NCBI GenBank assembly: GCA_017620255.1
Contig: JAFZQU010000028.1
Span: forward strand, 1 to 64,000
DNA length: 64,000 nucleotides
Source: Lachnospiraceae bacterium
Lineage (GTDB): Bacteria; Bacillota; Clostridia; Lachnospirales; Lachnospiraceae
Direction: 5' to 3'
Below the pieces are notes generated by a model. The model was not told the origin of the DNA. It worked only from the letters and a program-made list of their open reading frames with translations, and did no database searches. Positions within the stretch are counted from its first letter, which is position 1. Every line of letters starts with the position of its first letter. Below are positions 32,913 to 41,969 of this stretch, piece by piece. The position numbers were made by a program, and so were the translations under genes.

Positions 32913-34604
32913 ATGCAATTAACCGGTTCACAGATCGTGATGGAATGTCTTTTGGAACAGGGCGTGGATACCGTATTCGGCTATCCCGGCGGTTCTATTC
33001 TGAATATCTATGACGAATTATACCGTTATCAGGACCGTATCCGTCATATCCTGACGAGCCATGAGCAGGGTGCTGCCCATGCTGCGGACGGATATGCCAG
33101 AGCGACGGGAAAAGTCGGCGTGTGTATGGCCACCTCAGGCCCCGGAGCGACAAATCTGGTCACGGGGATCGCGACGGCTTACATGGATTCCGTTCCGATG
33201 GTCGCGATCACTGCCAACGTGATCCTGCCTCTTCTCGGGAAAGACACCTTCCAGGAAGTGGATATCGCCGGCGTGACCATGCCGATCACCAAGCACGGCT
33301 ATATCGTGAAAGATGTGAAAGAACTGGCGGGCACACTCAGAAAAGCGTTTGCGATCGCGAGATCCGGCCGTCCGGGACCGGTCCTTGTCGATATCACCAA
33401 AGATGTGACCGCGGACAGGACCGAATATACCTATGAAGCCCCTTACGATCTGGAGATCCCGAAGCGTTTCACACAGGAGGATATCGAAACCGCTGTAGAA
33501 ATGATCAAAAAGTCCAAGCGTCCGTTTATCTGTACGGGCGGCGGCACGGTCATTTCGGGTGCGAGTGCGGAACTGTCTGCGTTTGCACATAAGATCGGCG
33601 CACCGGTCTGTGATACGCTCATGGGAAAAGGCGGATTTGACGGTTGCGATCCGCTCTATACCGGCATGATCGGTATGCACGGTACCAAAACGACCAACTT
33701 CGGCGTGACCAAATCCGATCTTTTGATCGTGATCGGCGCGCGTTTTTCGGACCGCGTAGTCGGTGATTCAAAGAAATTTGCCAGAAAGGCGAAGATCCTT
33801 CATATCGATATCGATCCTGCGGAGATCAATAAAAATATTAAAACCGATGCGTCTATCATCGGGGATGTGAAAGAAGTCCTGCAGATCTTAAATGAACGGC
33901 TGGATCCCATCGATCATACGGAATGGCTGAAAGAGATCGCTGATTATCAGGCGGAATATCCGTTGAAATATCCGCGCAAGAAACTCACCTGTCCTTACCT
34001 GATCGAGGAACTCTACCGGATCACAAAAGGAGAGGCCATCATCACGACCGATGTCGGACAGCATCAGATGTGGGCAGCTCAGTTCTACAAGTACACGAAG
34101 CCGAGGACTTTCATCACATCCGGCGGACTCGGTACCATGGGATACGGGCTCGGTGCCTGTATCGGCGCCAAGGTCGGCAGACCGGATAAGATCGTCTGCA
34201 ATATCGGCGGAGACGGCTGTTTCCGTATGAATATGAATGAACTGGCAACTGCCAGCAGATACAATATACCGATCATTCAGATCGTGATCAACAACGAAGT
34301 ACTCGGTATGGTCAGACAGTGGCAGACACTCTTTTACGAAGGCCGCTACTCCAATACCGTGCTGACGGATAAGGTTGATTACATCAAAGTTGCGGAAGCA
34401 CTCGGCTGTACGGGGATCCGTGTTACAACGAAAGAAGAAGTGGCACCTGCGATCGAAAAAGCCATTTCCATGCAGTCTCCGGTCGTGATCGAATGCGTGA
34501 TCGACAAGGATGATAAGGTATTTCCGATGGTATCTGCGGGAGCTGCGATCGAAGAAGCGTTTGATGCTGACGATCTGAAAGCGCAGACGGGAGAAACAAA
34601 CTAG
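32913..34604 (+). CDS. ilvB: acetolactate synthase large subunit
   Basis: This 563-residue thiamine-diphosphate enzyme makes acetolactate or acetohydroxybutyrate. It has the start FGYPGGSILNIYDEL, the catalytic Glu in SHEQGAAHAADGYAR near residue 49, an FAD-binding middle, and the ThDP motif GDGCFRMNMNELAT near residue 432. The valine-synthesis type rather than a catabolic AlsS is favoured by the operon with ilvD. No regulatory subunit (ilvN/ilvH) is adjacent. ATG 32913 was chosen because GAGGAGGAG lies 7 bases upstream; the earlier ATG at 32883 overlaps ilvD. Confidence 0.95.
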   Translation: MQLTGSQIVMECLLEQGVDTVFGYPGGSILNIYDELYRYQDRIRHILTSHEQGAAHAADGYARATGKVGVCMATSGPGATNLVTGIATAYMDSVPMVAITANVILPLLGKDTFQEVDIAGVTMPITKHGYIVKDVKELAGTLRKAFAIARSGRPGPVLVDITKDVTADRTEYTYEAPYDLEIPKRFTQEDIETAVEMIKKSKRPFICTGGGTVISGASAELSAFAHKIGAPVCDTLMGKGGFDGCDPLYTGMIGMHGTKTTNFGVTKSDLLIVIGARFSDRVVGDSKKFARKAKILHIDIDPAEINKNIKTDASIIGDVKEVLQILNERLDPIDHTEWLKEIADYQAEYPLKYPRKKLTCPYLIEELYRITKGEAIITTDVGQHQMWAAQFYKYTKPRTFITSGGLGTMGYGLGACIGAKVGRPDKIVCNIGGDGCFRMNMNELATASRYNIPIIQIVINNEVLGMVRQWQTLFYEGRYSNTVLTDKVDYIKVAEALGCTGIRVTTKEEVAPAIEKAISMQSPVVIECVIDKDDKVFPMVSAGAAIEEAFDADDLKAQTGETN

Positions 34605-36379
34605 TGTCCAAAAAGAAGAAACAGGAAGAAAAAACGACAATCGAAGAAGTAAAGGAGACAGCGCCGGAAGAGGCAAAGGAGCCTGAGAAGGCCGGCAAGT
34701 CCGGAGATGCGAAGGCATCTGATAAGAGCGCTGAATCCGAAACGGAAGAGAGATCCGCGGAGAACGTTAAACCTGAAGATCCCGGAGAGCCTGAGGAAGC
34801 AGTAAAAAAATCAGCCGGGAAATCCGGGAAGAAGGCGAAACCCAAAAAGGAAGAAGAATCCAAAGAGGAAGAAGCCCCCAAAGAGGATGAAGAACCCGAT
34901 GAGTTCGATGATCCCGATGCGGACGAGGAGCCGGAAGAAGCCGTCGTTTTGAAAGATACGGAAGAGCCGGAACAGCCGGAGCAACCGGAACAGGGAAAGA
35001 AACGGAGCGGATGGCTTGTCCTGCTCTGTGTGATCCTTGCACTCTGCCTGCTCTATGGTGCGGTCACGGCCTTTTATCAGACCAGATATATGCCGGGCAC
35101 TGTCATTTCCGGTTATGCCGCCGGCAATCACAGCGTGGCTGAACTTAACAGTGCGCTTACAAGGAATGTAGCGGATTATACGCTGACGCTATCTCTGGAA
35201 GACGGGGCATCGGAAGTGCTGCAGGGCGGTGATTTTGCCTACGGGGTCAGTTATGAACGGTCGCTCGCAAAGATCCTTGCATCCCAGAAATCCTATGAAT
35301 GGCCGTGGTATCTGTTTTATCCTGCCACCTATCAGGCAGAACCCGAAACAGTCTATGACGAGGGGCAGCTGCTTGCGGTCCTGTCGGAACTGGACTGCTA
35401 CAGGATGAAGGAAGAGAACGCTTCGGCCCTTGTTGCGATCGAAAACCGTATGAATCATTTCACCCTGCGGGATGACAGAAAGGACGCCATCGAGCCGGCA
35501 AAAGCTACGGAAATGGTCCTTGCAGCCCTGAAAACGGGTGAAAGTTCCTGCGATCTGACAGGCGCCTATGTGAAACCGGAGGCAACAGCCATGCAGGAAC
35601 AGGTTTTGAAGCGCTGGGAAGCTGTTGAAAAGATCCAGAATGCGGTGGTCACCTATGAGGACGGGGATGTTTCACTTGTAGTCGACAGGCATGATTTCGC
35701 CCCCTGGATCACAGTGGATTCCGATAAACAGCCCATTCTGGATGCAGACGGGAACGTGATCCTGGATGAGGAGAAGGTCAGGGAATTCTTATCGAAAGTA
35801 TCGGATACGTTCAATACGGACCAGAAAGACAGGATCTGGAACAAATACAAGGGTGGGACCGTATCCCTCCCCAGCAGGAACAAAGGCTATATCGTGGATG
35901 AGGATGCGGAACTGACGGCCCTGATGAACACCGTTTCAAAGGGATACAGGGAGATCCGGAAACCGTATTACTCCCAGGAAGGTACAGGGCATGGTAACGG
36001 CGAGGTCGGCGATACCTATGTAGAGGTCGATCTCGGACACCAGAAACTCTATTATTTCGAAAAAGGAGCCCTGAAACTGCAGAGCGATATCGTGACGGGA
36101 TGCAAACGCTATCATTACGATACGCCGTCCATGATCACAAGTATCTATTACATGCAGAAGAACAGGACGCTCCACGGGGAGAATTACGCAACCTTTGTAT
36201 ATTACTGGATGGCGTTCTATAACCATTACGGTCTGCATGATGCGACCTGGCGGTCCAAATTCGGCGGGGATATCTATCAGACGGACGGCTCGCACGGCTG
36301 TGTGAACATGCCGAAGGAAAATGCGGCAAAGCTTTACGACATGGTGCATGTGGGTACGCCGGTCGTCCTGTATGAATGA
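34604..36379 (+). CDS. L,D-transpeptidase (YkuD) with long charged cytoplasmic N-terminus
   Basis: This 591-residue protein has a Lys/Glu-rich, probably disordered cytoplasmic region of about 135 residues, one membrane segment (about 136-157), an extracellular region consistent with a PG4-type putative peptidoglycan-binding domain, and a C-terminal YkuD domain. The catalytic motif HGCVNMP places the nucleophile at Cys566 and a histidine at 564. The enzyme should form 3-3 cross-links or attach proteins to peptidoglycan. GTG 34604 shares its G with the ilvB stop TAG. The link to ilvB seems accidental. The charged tail suggests recruitment by a cytoplasmic partner. Confidence 0.93.
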   Translation: MSKKKKQEEKTTIEEVKETAPEEAKEPEKAGKSGDAKASDKSAESETEERSAENVKPEDPGEPEEAVKKSAGKSGKKAKPKKEEESKEEEAPKEDEEPDEFDDPDADEEPEEAVVLKDTEEPEQPEQPEQGKKRSGWLVLLCVILALCLLYGAVTAFYQTRYMPGTVISGYAAGNHSVAELNSALTRNVADYTLTLSLEDGASEVLQGGDFAYGVSYERSLAKILASQKSYEWPWYLFYPATYQAEPETVYDEGQLLAVLSELDCYRMKEENASALVAIENRMNHFTLRDDRKDAIEPAKATEMVLAALKTGESSCDLTGAYVKPEATAMQEQVLKRWEAVEKIQNAVVTYEDGDVSLVVDRHDFAPWITVDSDKQPILDADGNVILDEEKVREFLSKVSDTFNTDQKDRIWNKYKGGTVSLPSRNKGYIVDEDAELTALMNTVSKGYREIRKPYYSQEGTGHGNGEVGDTYVEVDLGHQKLYYFEKGALKLQSDIVTGCKRYHYDTPSMITSIYYMQKNRTLHGENYATFVYYWMAFYNHYGLHDATWRSKFGGDIYQTDGSHGCVNMPKENAAKLYDMVHVGTPVVLYE

Positions 36380-36414
36380 TGAATGTTTTTTGGAAGTATT
36401 GAAAATTATTTAGT

Positions 36415-36443
36415 TTGTGATTTGTTTTTTCTTGCGTTATATT
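36415..36443 (+). promoter_or_regulatory. promoter of serC
   Basis: TTGTGA (36415-36420) and TATATT (36438-36443) with a 17-base spacer. No riboswitch-like folding is apparent in the short leader. Confidence 0.6.
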
Positions 36444-36481
36444 AGTTTATTGGAAAAACAATCGCTAAAGGAGGAAATGTG

Positions 36482-37570
36482 ATGAAAAGGGTCTATAACT
36501 TTTCGGCCGGTCCGGCTGTCCTGCCGGAAGAAGTCCTGAAGGAAGCTGCAGAGGAGATGCTGGATTACAGAGGATGCGGCATGTCCGTTATGGAGATGAG
36601 CCATCGCAGCAAGGTCTTCGAGACGATCATTCAGGAAGCGGAGGCGGACCTTCGTGAACTGATGAACATTCCCGACAATTATAAAGTGCTGTTCTTACAG
36701 GGCGGTGCGCACCAGCAGTTTGCCATGGTACCCATGAACCTGATGAAGAATAAGAAAGCAGCATATATCGTAACGGGACAATGGGCTAAGAAGGCTTTCA
36801 ACGAAGCCAAGATCTATGGTGAGGCGATCAAGGTCGCTTCCAGTGAGGACAAGACCTTTTCCTATATTCCGGACTGCTCCGATCTGGACATTCCGGAGGA
36901 TGCTGACTACGTATACATCTGTGAAAACAATACGATCTACGGGACCAAGTTCAAAACCCTGCCGAACACGAAGGGGCATACACTGGTTGCCGATGTTTCA
37001 TCCTGTTTCCTTTCAGAGCCTGTGGACGTAACAAAATACGGGATCATCTACGGCGGTGTACAGAAGAATGTAGGACCCGCCGGCGTGGTCATCGTGATCA
37101 TCCGCGAAGACCTGATCACGGAAGATACACTTCCCTATACGCCTACGATGCTGAAATATAAGACGCATGCGGATGCAAATTCGCTTTACAATACACCGCC
37201 CGCATACGGTATCTATATCTGCGGTAAAGTCTTCAAATGGCTGAAGAAGCGCGGCGGCCTTGCGGCAATGAAAGAGTACAACGAGAAAAAAGCGAAGATC
37301 CTTTATGATTTTCTCGATCAGAGCAAACTGTTCCGCGGCACGGTCGTCAAAGAGGACAGATCGTTAATGAACGTGCCTTTTGTAACGGGGAACGAGGAAC
37401 TGGATGCCAAATTCATCAAAGAGGCAAAAGAAGCAGGTTTCGAAAACCTCAAAGGACACAGATCCGTTGGTGGCATGCGCGCATCCATCTACAATGCGAT
37501 GCCGATCGAAGGTGTGGAGAAGCTTGTTGAATTCATGAAGGATTTTGAGAGTAAAAATCTGAATGCATAG
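36482..37570 (+). CDS. serC: phosphoserine aminotransferase
   Basis: This 362-residue PLP enzyme converts 3-phosphohydroxypyruvate to phosphoserine. The start VYNFSAGPAVLPEEVL is typical. The PLP lysine lies in YGGVQKNVGPAGV near residue 196, and the C-terminal KGHRSVGGMRASIYNA motif is intact. AAAGGAGGAAAT precedes ATG 36482 with better spacing than the GTG at 36479. serA follows after 21 bases. Confidence 0.97.
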   Translation: MKRVYNFSAGPAVLPEEVLKEAAEEMLDYRGCGMSVMEMSHRSKVFETIIQEAEADLRELMNIPDNYKVLFLQGGAHQQFAMVPMNLMKNKKAAYIVTGQWAKKAFNEAKIYGEAIKVASSEDKTFSYIPDCSDLDIPEDADYVYICENNTIYGTKFKTLPNTKGHTLVADVSSCFLSEPVDVTKYGIIYGGVQKNVGPAGVVIVIIREDLITEDTLPYTPTMLKYKTHADANSLYNTPPAYGIYICGKVFKWLKKRGGLAAMKEYNEKKAKILYDFLDQSKLFRGTVVKEDRSLMNVPFVTGNEELDAKFIKEAKEAGFENLKGHRSVGGMRASIYNAMPIEGVEKLVEFMKDFESKNLNA

Positions 37571-37591
37571 AATCATAACGGAGGAAGGATC

Positions 37592-38758
37592 ATGAAATTT
37601 AAATATGCATGCCTGAATCCGATCGCACAGATCGGGTTGGAACGGTTCACGGAGGATTATGAGAAGACGGAAGATCTGAATGCGGCTGACGGCATTCTCG
37701 TCAGAAGCGCATCCATGCATGATATGAAGCTTTCGGACAACCTCCTTGCCGTAGCCAGAGCAGGCGCTGGTGTCAACAATATTCCGCTGGAGGAGTGCGC
37801 GAAGCAGGGGATCGTGGTCTTTAACACACCCGGTGCAAACGCAAACGGTGTAAAGGAACTGGTCATCGCCGGAATGCTGCTTGCCAACCGTGATATCGTC
37901 GGCGGCATCAACTGGGTAAGATCGGAAGCCGGAAATCCCGATATTGCCAAGATGGCCGAGAAAGAAAAGAAGAAATTCGCAGGTCATGAGATTCAGGATA
38001 AGAAACTGGGTATCATCGGTCTCGGCGCGATCGGCGTGCGGGTTGCCAATGTGGCCAAGCATCTCGGTATGGAAGTATACGGATACGACCCTTATATTTC
38101 CGTGGATGCGGCATGGAACTTAAGCCGTGATATCAAACACGTGAAGAACATTGATGATATCTATGAGAACTGTGATATCATCACGATCCATGTACCGCTC
38201 ATGGATTCCACGAAGAATACCATCGATAAAGATGCCATTGCAAAAATGAAAGACGGCGTGATCCTGCTGAATTTTGCAAGAGATCTTCTGGCAAACGAAG
38301 ATGACGTGATCGAAGCCTTAAAATCCGGTAAAGTCGCGAAATACGTGACTGATTTCCCGAATCCGAAGACGGCAGGAGCCGAAGGCTGTATCGTGATCCC
38401 GCATCTGGGCGCTTCCACGGAAGAGTCTGAAGACAACTGCGCTAAGATGGCGGTCAAGGAACTGATGAATTTCTTAGAGAACGGAAACATCGTTCATTCC
38501 GTAAATTATCCGGACTGCGACATGGGTATCTGCACCGATTCGGGCAGACTTGCGATCATGCATAAAAACGTTGCAAACATGATCACCAAGTTTACGGCGA
38601 CATTCGGTGATCTCGGTATCAACATCAGCAACATGATGAACAAGTCCAAGGGTGATTTTGCCTACACGATGCTGGATGTGGAAAATACCATCACGGATGA
38701 TATGGTCAAAAAGATCGAGTCGATCGACGGCGTGATCCGTGTCAGAGTGATCAAATAA
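37592..38758 (+). CDS. serA: D-3-phosphoglycerate dehydrogenase
   Basis: This 388-residue enzyme starts the phosphorylated serine pathway. It has the NAD-binding GLGAIGVRVANVAKHLGMEVYGYDPY segment with its glycine motif near residue 145, the catalytic Arg/Glu/His set, and a C-terminal ACT domain (about residues 315-388) that in other SerA proteins binds serine for feedback control. It lacks the extra ASB domain of longer forms. The transcript appears to end at the hairpin 38781-38819. Confidence 0.96.
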   Translation: MKFKYACLNPIAQIGLERFTEDYEKTEDLNAADGILVRSASMHDMKLSDNLLAVARAGAGVNNIPLEECAKQGIVVFNTPGANANGVKELVIAGMLLANRDIVGGINWVRSEAGNPDIAKMAEKEKKKFAGHEIQDKKLGIIGLGAIGVRVANVAKHLGMEVYGYDPYISVDAAWNLSRDIKHVKNIDDIYENCDIITIHVPLMDSTKNTIDKDAIAKMKDGVILLNFARDLLANEDDVIEALKSGKVAKYVTDFPNPKTAGAEGCIVIPHLGASTEESEDNCAKMAVKELMNFLENGNIVHSVNYPDCDMGICTDSGRLAIMHKNVANMITKFTATFGDLGINISNMMNKSKGDFAYTMLDVENTITDDMVKKIESIDGVIRVRVIK

Positions 38759-38780
38759 GATAGTATAACCCTGTTTTTTC

Positions 38781-38819
38781 ATCCACTCCTTTCTGCTATA
38801 ATGAGAGGAGTGGATTTTT
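38781..38819 (+). terminator. serA terminator containing a -10 element in its loop
   Basis: ATCCACTCCT (38781-38790) and AGGAGTGGAT (38806-38815) form a perfect 10-bp stem followed by T residues to 38819. The 15-base loop contains TATAAT at 38797-38802, which may be the -10 of a promoter for the DUF1015 gene; the matching -35 is a T-rich stretch near 38774. Confidence 0.8.
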
Positions 38820-38849
38820 ATATCTTTAAAGCCCGGAAGGAGGAAACAT

Positions 38850-40085
38850 ATGCCGGTGATCAAACCGTTTTGTGCCGTCAGGCCGGCGAAAGAATATGCC
38901 GGAAGGATCGCGGCGCTTCCCTATGATGTCTATGACCGTAAGGAGGCTAAAGTGGAGGTATCAAAGGAACCCTTGTCGTTTCTTGAGATAGACCGTGCGG
39001 AAACACAGTTTGACGATTCCGTGGATATTTATGCGGATGTCGTATATGAGAGGGCACGGGATACTTATCTGTCGATGAAACGGGACGGCTATTTTATTAC
39101 GGATGAACGTCCCTGCTATTATCTGTATGAGCTGACCATGAACGGCAGAACGCAGACAGGCATCGTCGGCTGTGCCTCTATTGACGACTATATAAACGGG
39201 ACCGTTAAAAAGCACGAAAATACGCGTGCGGACAAGGAAGTGGACCGTATCCGGCACGTGGATACCATGAGCGCGCAGACGGGGCCGATCTTTCTTGCCT
39301 ATCATGCAGACATGACCGTTGCAGGTGTGGTGGCAAAAGTTAAAGAAACAGATCCCTTATATGATTTTACGGCACCGGATCAGATCAGACACAGGGTATG
39401 GATGATCTCTGACGATGCGGATGTGAAAACGGTCGCAGATGCATTTTCTTCGATGGACAGCGTGTATATCGCGGACGGACATCACAGATGTGCCTCGGCC
39501 GTAAAGGTAGGTCTTAAGAGAAGGGAAGAGAACCCGGGCTATACGGGCGAAGAGGAATTCAATTTCTTTTTATCCGTTCTGTTTCCGGATGACGAACTGC
39601 TGATCATGGACTACAACCGCGTGGTAAAAGACTTAGGCGGTCATGGAAGCGACGAGATCCTGAAAATGCTGGAAGGCTTCGGGAGCCTTACGGAAAAGGG
39701 GAAAGAGCCGTGGCACCCTGTAAGAAAAGGGGAGATCGGAGTCTATATCGCACATACCTGGTATGCATTTTCCTTTGACCCGCAATACTTTTCGGATGAC
39801 CCGGTACTCGGACTGGATGTATCGCTTCTGCAGGAGCATATCCTGAGACCTTACTTTGGGATCGAAGATCCGAGGAGTGACAAGAGGATTGAATTTGTCG
39901 GCGGGATCAGGGGACTTGCGGAACTTGAAAAAAGAGCGGACGAGACGGGCGGCATCGCATTTGCCATGTATCCCACGCGGATATCGGAACTCTTTGCCGT
40001 GGCGGATGCCGGAAAACTGATGCCTCCGAAGTCCACCTGGTTTGAGCCGAAACTGCGCAGCGGGCTGTTTATTCATGAGATATAG
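38850..40085 (+). CDS. DUF1015 family protein
   Basis: This 411-residue soluble protein is a full-length DUF1015 member. Visible conserved motifs are the N-terminal AALPYDVYDRKEA, the KKHENTRADKEVDR motif near residue 115, and VYIADGHHRCASA near residue 207. The DGHHR motif recalls the nucleotide-binding motif of ParB/sulfiredoxin-like folds, which include the archaeal ADP-dependent serine kinase SerK; this similarity is my own inference. It directly follows serC-serA, and no phosphoserine phosphatase of SerB type is adjacent, so a serine-related role is plausible. ATG 38850 follows GGAAGGAGGAAAC. mscS follows after 9 bases. Confidence 0.92.
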   Translation: MPVIKPFCAVRPAKEYAGRIAALPYDVYDRKEAKVEVSKEPLSFLEIDRAETQFDDSVDIYADVVYERARDTYLSMKRDGYFITDERPCYYLYELTMNGRTQTGIVGCASIDDYINGTVKKHENTRADKEVDRIRHVDTMSAQTGPIFLAYHADMTVAGVVAKVKETDPLYDFTAPDQIRHRVWMISDDADVKTVADAFSSMDSVYIADGHHRCASAVKVGLKRREENPGYTGEEEFNFFLSVLFPDDELLIMDYNRVVKDLGGHGSDEILKMLEGFGSLTEKGKEPWHPVRKGEIGVYIAHTWYAFSFDPQYFSDDPVLGLDVSLLQEHILRPYFGIEDPRSDKRIEFVGGIRGLAELEKRADETGGIAFAMYPTRISELFAVADAGKLMPPKSTWFEPKLRSGLFIHEI

Positions 40086-40094
40086 AGGAGATAC

Positions 40095-40982
40095 ATGCTA
40101 CAGATGGAAAATTTGCAGATTGATGAAGCAAAACTGAACGAATTGGGTCTGAATGACCTGGCGGAAAAGAAGGGCATGTTTGATGAATTTATGGGGGCTC
40201 TGCCGGAAAAACTCTTGGGACTCGGGATCCGCGCACTGATCGTTGCGATTCTGTTTTTCATCGGGTTCTGGCTGATCCGTCTCTTCCGAAAGATCCTTAA
40301 GAGATCTTTGAAAAGATCAAAAGTGGCTGAATCCAGCATCGTGTTCATCGATCACTGTGTCAAGATCGTTCTTTTTGCGTTCCTGATCCTGGCGCTTGCA
40401 GGGTATTTCGGCGTGGATGCGGCATCCGTTGTCGCACTGATCGGCAGCGGTGCCCTGACGATCGGGTTGGCGTTTCAGGGAAGCTTATCCAATTTTGCGG
40501 GCGGTGTCCTGATCCTGATCTGTAAACCGTTTGTGACCGGCGATTATATCTTTGAGAAGAACACGCAGACCGAAGGGAATGTCGTGCAGATCAACCTTTT
40601 CTACACAAGGATCAAAACGCCGGATAACCGTTTGATCTCCATCCCGAATGCAGCCCTGTCCAACGCGACGATCATCGATGCATCGGCGCTGCCGGAGCGC
40701 AGAGTCGACCTGTTTGTGCCGGTTTCCTATGAGACAAAGGTAGAAGAGGCGAGAGAAGTGATCCTTGAGAAGGTTTTATCGGATGAGCGGGTCCTTGACC
40801 ATGACAGGAACGTTTTTGTCGAAGCGCTCGAAAACAACAATGTTTTGCTGGGCGTTCAGTTCTACGTAAAAACAGAAGACTATCTGTCCATGAAACGTTT
40901 CATCCTCGAACAGATCAAGAAGGAATTTGACAACGCGGGAATCATAATTCCATTTGAACAGATAGACGTGCATATGATATAA
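40095..40982 (+). CDS. MscS-family small-conductance mechanosensitive channel
   Basis: This 295-residue protein has three membrane helices, the third being the pore-lining glycine/alanine-rich segment (ALIGSGALTIGLAFQGSLSN region, about residues 113-135), followed by the MscS beta domain with the LFYTRIKTPDNRLISIPN motif near residue 175 and a mixed C-terminal domain. It releases solutes under hypo-osmotic stress. The N-terminus carries about 45 hydrophilic residues before the first helix. AGAGGAGATAC precedes ATG 40095. Confidence 0.94.
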   Translation: MLQMENLQIDEAKLNELGLNDLAEKKGMFDEFMGALPEKLLGLGIRALIVAILFFIGFWLIRLFRKILKRSLKRSKVAESSIVFIDHCVKIVLFAFLILALAGYFGVDAASVVALIGSGALTIGLAFQGSLSNFAGGVLILICKPFVTGDYIFEKNTQTEGNVVQINLFYTRIKTPDNRLISIPNAALSNATIIDASALPERRVDLFVPVSYETKVEEAREVILEKVLSDERVLDHDRNVFVEALENNNVLLGVQFYVKTEDYLSMKRFILEQIKKEFDNAGIIIPFEQIDVHMI

Positions 40983-40983
40983 T
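40954..40983 (+). promoter_or_regulatory. possible promoter of uppP
   Basis: TTGAAC (40954-40959) and TATAAT (40978-40983) with an 18-base spacer lie in the end of the mscS gene, about 70 bases before the uppP start. Confidence 0.55.
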
Positions 40984-41057
40984 ATATTCCGTATGGAAAC
41001 CTGACGCTGTCAGACGTCACCTTTCATGCTTATTTACAATAAAGGCGGAGGCTTTCT

Positions 41058-41936
41058 ATGTCTATTTTTCAGGCGATCATCATGGGGATCGTGCAGGGCT
41101 TAACGGAGTTTCTTCCGGTCAGTTCTTCCGGTCACCTCGCCATTATGAAAAATCTGCTTGGTGTGAATACAGATACCGGTATCCTGTTTGATGTTCTGTT
41201 GCATTTCGCAACGCTGCTCGCTGTATTCTTCGTGATGTACAGGGATATCATCAAACTGGTGGTTGATTTTTTCCAGATCTTAAGGGATCTGTTCATCAAT
41301 ATCGGACGCTTTTTTTCAAACCTTACGGCAATCCATAAAAAACCGTATATCGTGCTTGCATCCACATCTTATCGTAAATTTGTGATCATGCTGGTCATTT
41401 CCACGATCCCGACGGGGATCCTGGGCGTTCTTTTATCGGATGTGGTCACTGCGGCACAGTCGGCACTGCTGATACCGGGCATCTGCCTGATCGTTACGGG
41501 ACTGATCCTGTTCCTGTCCGATCTTCTGAAGGAAGGCAGAAAGAAGCCCAAGAACGCGAATTACGGAGACGCGTTTGCCATCGGCGTTACGCAGGGCATC
41601 TCTGTCCTGCCCGGCTTATCCAGATCCGGAACGACGATCACGGCGTGTCTGCTTTGCGGATTCGACAGGAAATTCGCCGTGAAATACTCATTTATCATGT
41701 CCATGCCTGCCATATTGGGCGCGATGGTCTTGGAACTTACGGACATCGGGGGAACGCACCTTGCAGGCAGCGAGATCGCAGCTTACATCATCGGCATGAT
41801 CTTTGCCGCGGCTGTCGGGTTTTTTGCGATCCGTATCATGCTGAATGTAGTCATGAACCGGTATTTTAAGTATTTTGCTTTTTACTGTCTCGCGATCGGG
41901 GCAGTATCGATCATCGCTTATCTTGTCATGCTTTGA
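41058..41936 (+). CDS. uppP: undecaprenyl-diphosphatase UppP (BacA)
   Basis: This 292-residue integral membrane protein dephosphorylates undecaprenyl pyrophosphate, recycling the lipid carrier that MraY uses. The two inverted family motifs are present: QGLTEFLPVSSSGH near residue 14 and the PGLSRSGTT motif near residue 185. About eight membrane segments are visible. AAAGGCGGAGG precedes ATG 41058. The loop near residue 90 (NLTAIHKKPYIV) is a little longer than in E. coli. Confidence 0.97.
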   Translation: MSIFQAIIMGIVQGLTEFLPVSSSGHLAIMKNLLGVNTDTGILFDVLLHFATLLAVFFVMYRDIIKLVVDFFQILRDLFINIGRFFSNLTAIHKKPYIVLASTSYRKFVIMLVISTIPTGILGVLLSDVVTAAQSALLIPGICLIVTGLILFLSDLLKEGRKKPKNANYGDAFAIGVTQGISVLPGLSRSGTTITACLLCGFDRKFAVKYSFIMSMPAILGAMVLELTDIGGTHLAGSEIAAYIIGMIFAAAVGFFAIRIMLNVVMNRYFKYFAFYCLAIGAVSIIAYLVML

Positions 41937-41969
41937 TCTGGCATATTCGGGGGAGTAAGGAGGATTAAT

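Noticed and set aside
40997..41020. Hairpin in the uppP leader
   Set aside because: Only a 5-bp TGACG/CGTCA stem forms, without a T tract; too weak to call.
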